From: Mycolicibacterium thermoresistibile
Lineage (GTDB): Bacteria; Actinomycetota; Actinomycetes; Mycobacteriales; Mycobacteriaceae
Direction: 5' to 3'
Assembly: GCF_900187065.1 (NCBI RefSeq)
Contig: NZ_LT906483.1
Coordinates: 2,170,001-2,234,000 of the forward strand
Length of the DNA stretch: 64,000 nt
Positions 60,359-64,000 of this stretch are shown here, one piece after another. The notes beneath the pieces are model-generated. The model did not search any database and was not told where the DNA came from. It saw nothing but the letters and a program-made list of their open reading frames with translations. The translations under genes and the position numbers were made by a program. Numbering within the stretch: the stretch's first letter is position 1; the number at the start of each line of letters is the position of its first letter.

Positions 60359-61474
60359 TCACGCGGCCGAACCGCGGGCCGGCCGCAGGCCCGCCAGCGA
60401 GAACGTCGAGTGCACCAGTGCGCCGGCCCGTTCGATCAGACTCCTGCGCCGCGGCACGTAGTGCATCGGCAGGCCCCGCCGGTCGCCCGGCGGTCCGGTG
60501 AACGCCGGCGCCTCCACCAACGGGGCGTCCGCGGGGATCCGGCCCGACGCCCGCCGGTACGCCGACAGCGCGCGGGGATGCAACCGGATCTCGTCCGGCA
60601 CCGCGACGAACGCCAGCTCCACCAGCTTGCCGAACAACCGCAGCAGGACCTCGTCGCCCGGGGTCCACCGCATCCCGGCCTTCTCCCGCAGCACCGGCTC
60701 GAACACCCCGGCGGCCACCCAGCGCTGACCCGCCAGCAGCGGTCTGAACAGCTGATCCCACACCGGGGTGGGCATCAGCACGAACCACGGTTTCGGGATG
60801 CGGATGTGCAGGATGTCCAGGGCGGCCTGATTGATCTCCAACTGCTCGCGGCAGGTCCGGTCCCAGTACTCGCAGAACTCCTCCCAGGTGCGGGGCACCG
60901 GCCGCATGCTCATGCCGTACATCCGGTACCACCGCACATGCTCGTCGAACAGCTGATGCTTCTCGGCCTCGGTCAACCCGCCGCAGAAGTACTCGGCGGT
61001 CTTGAGGATGAGCATGAAGAAGGTGGCGTGCGCCCAGTAGAACGTCTCCGGGTTCAGCGCGTGGTAGCGCCGCCCGGCCGCGTCGACGCCCTTGATGTCG
61101 CGGTGGTAGCTCTTGATCTGCGCTCCGGTCAGCGGCGCCCGGTCGCCGTCGTAGACCACCCCCATGATCGGGTAGACGGACCGCGCCACCCGTTGCAGCG
61201 GCTCCTGCAACACGATGGAGTGGTCGGTCACGCCGGCGCCCAACTCCGGATACATGTTCTGGATGGCGCCGATCCACACCCCGAGCAGACCGGTGCGCAG
61301 ATCACCGAAGTACTTCCAGGTCAGCGAGTCCGGACCGAGCGGTTGCGCTGCGGGTGTGGTTCCGGACGGCCCCGGTCGCGGCTCAGGCCGGGGGGTGTCG
61401 GCGGGGAAATCCTGCGCACCGGCGCCGCCCGCGTCGCTCCGGCGGTTCCTGCTCGTCGTCGACTTGGCGGCCAT
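60359..61474 (-). CDS. Oxygenase MpaB family protein (DUF2236, Rv1645c type)
   Basis: A 371-residue DUF2236 protein related to fungal MpaB and bacterial latex-clearing proteins. A flexible N-terminus (Pro/Ser-rich, residues 1-45) is followed by helices with LRTGLLGVWIGAIQNMYPEL, the conserved NPETFYWAHATFFMLILK and EHVRWYRMYGMSMRPVPRTW. Family members bind haem or iron and oxidise hydrophobic substrates; the substrate here is unknown. ATG 61474 has GAGGTG upstream, and a TAGACA-17-TATCGT promoter lies beyond; a TTG at 61528 is less likely. A perfect palindrome overlaps the promoter. Confidence 0.88.
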   Translation of the reverse strand: MAAKSTTSRNRRSDAGGAGAQDFPADTPRPEPRPGPSGTTPAAQPLGPDSLTWKYFGDLRTGLLGVWIGAIQNMYPELGAGVTDHSIVLQEPLQRVARSVYPIMGVVYDGDRAPLTGAQIKSYHRDIKGVDAAGRRYHALNPETFYWAHATFFMLILKTAEYFCGGLTEAEKHQLFDEHVRWYRMYGMSMRPVPRTWEEFCEYWDRTCREQLEINQAALDILHIRIPKPWFVLMPTPVWDQLFRPLLAGQRWVAAGVFEPVLREKAGMRWTPGDEVLLRLFGKLVELAFVAVPDEIRLHPRALSAYRRASGRIPADAPLVEAPAFTGPPGDRRGLPMHYVPRRRSLIERAGALVHSTFSLAGLRPARGSAA

Positions 61475-61523
61475 GGGCACCTCGCACAGTCCGAGCTGTT
61501 CGGTCACCGCCCACGATAGGGCT

Positions 61524-61539
61524 GACAACGCATGTTGTC
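61524..61539. promoter_or_regulatory. TetR-type palindrome in the MpaB-family promoter
   Basis: GACAAC-GCAT-GTTGTC is a perfect 6-4-6 palindrome that covers the -35 side of the minus-strand promoter (TAGACA at 61536-61541 and TATCGT at 61513-61518, 17 bp spacer). It is in the correct place for a repressor. The sequence is typical of TetR-family operators; the regulator is not encoded next to it. Confidence 0.55.
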
Positions 61540-61632
61540 TACGAACCGCGCGGAGGTTTGCGGCAATCCGGCCGACTCGGTGCCGGACCGTGACCGGCGA
61601 TGCGGGTCGGACCCACGATTAGGCTGACGGAC

Positions 61633-63637
<2,005 letters not shown>

Positions 63638-63638
<1 letters not shown>

Positions 63639-64000
63639 TGCGGCTCCCGTACAGCTGGCTGCGTGAGGTGGTGCGGGCCGGCGCACCGGACTGGGACGTG
63701 TCGCCGGACGAACTGGAGGACACGCTGATCAACATCGGCCACGAGGTCGAGGAGGTCATCCCGGTCGGCCCGGTGAGCGGACCGCTGACGGTCGGGCGGG
63801 TCCTCGATATCGAGGAGCTCACCGAATTCAAGAAGCCGATCCGCGCGGTCAAGGTTGACGTCGGCGAGCCCGAGCCACGCGACATCATCTGCGGCGCAAC
63901 CAACTTCAAAGTCTCCGACCTGGTGGTGGTGGCGCTGCCGGGCACGGTGCTGCCGGGCGACTTCACCATCACGTCGCGCAAGACCTACGGCCGCATCTCC
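63638..64000 (+). CDS. pheT: Phenylalanyl-tRNA synthetase beta subunit (5' part)
   Basis: The window ends within the gene after 121 codons. The N-terminus [12 protein letters not shown] and the tRNA-binding (EMAP-like) domain with [19 protein letters not shown], then [20 protein letters not shown], are typical for bacterial PheT (about 830 residues whole). It edits misacylated tyrosyl-tRNA in its B3/B4 part, not included here. The ATG overlaps the pheS stop, so both subunits are translated together. Confidence 0.96.

Overview
The window is high-GC actinobacterial chromosome from a Mycobacteriaceae member, most likely a rapidly growing Mycolicibacterium-type species. The backbone follows the gene order I remember for M. 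tuberculosis Rv1610-Rv1650 (trpCBA-lgt-pyk-tesB-cydABDC-cya-pdtaR-ltp/DUF35-polA-rpsA-coaE-uvrB-usp-uvrA-infC-rpmI-rplT-tsnR-cyclase-pheST). That order is interrupted by accessory blocks. Many genes start at or 6-8 nt after a TANNNT -10 box with no Shine-Dalgarno, the leaderless architecture typical of mycobacteria. No IS element, prophage, integrase, CRISPR array or PE/PPE gene was seen.

Layout. 1-8.2 kb: end of the tryptophan operon (trpC, trpB, trpA), lgt with a long acidic tail, a 35-residue leaderless ORF, two small membrane proteins, pyruvate kinase and a TesB thioesterase. 8.2-14.4 kb (minus strand): a DUF4190 protein and the cytochrome bd operon cydA-cydB-cydD-cydC. 14.5-20 kb: an accessory block with an HdeD-like protein, a NarL-type two-component system, a DUF2339 membrane protein, a Dps2-type ferritin and an SRPBCC protein. 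20-22.3 kb: adenylate cyclase Cya, tRNA-Leu(CAA) and the ANTAR regulator PdtaR. 22.4-27.4 kb: a complete five-gene branched-chain amino acid type ABC importer. 27.5-31.8 kb: DUF167, a YwaF-like protein, a thiolase-like/DUF35 pair, and a divergent hydrolase/LysR pair. 31.8-42 kb: polA, a ThrE-like exporter, rpsA, coaE-GrpB fusion, two small proteins and uvrB. 42-46 kb: a frame-broken ORF, a proline-rich secreted protein, a second TesB, UdgX and a cAMP-binding-type universal stress protein. 46-50.5 kb: an unusual MFS-Lnt fusion, class I aldolase and an MBL-fold hydrolase. 50.5-56 kb: uvrA and a copper locus (membrane protein, PCu(A)C chaperone, DyP peroxidase). 56-64 kb: small conserved proteins, infC-rpmI-rplT with a structured leader, tsnR, an acyl-CoA dehydrogenase, an MpaB-type protein, a second adenylate cyclase, pheS and the start of pheT.

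How the parts connect. polA, uvrB and uvrA each carry the RecA-independent DNA-damage promoter layout (a TTGTCRGTG-like block, 8 nt, TANNNT), and the one at uvrA is perfect. With udgX this makes the window rich in DNA repair. cydA and the copper locus carry near-identical inverted repeats (CTACTA, 7 nt, TAGTAG), suggesting one BlaI/CopY-type repressor links copper handling to the copper-free terminal oxidase. Two class III cyclases and an Rv1636-type stress protein form a cAMP theme. Lgt, two lipoproteins and an Lnt-like domain form a lipoprotein theme. The Lnt-like domain sits in one 925-residue protein with an MFS transporter and has serine at the expected catalytic cysteine.
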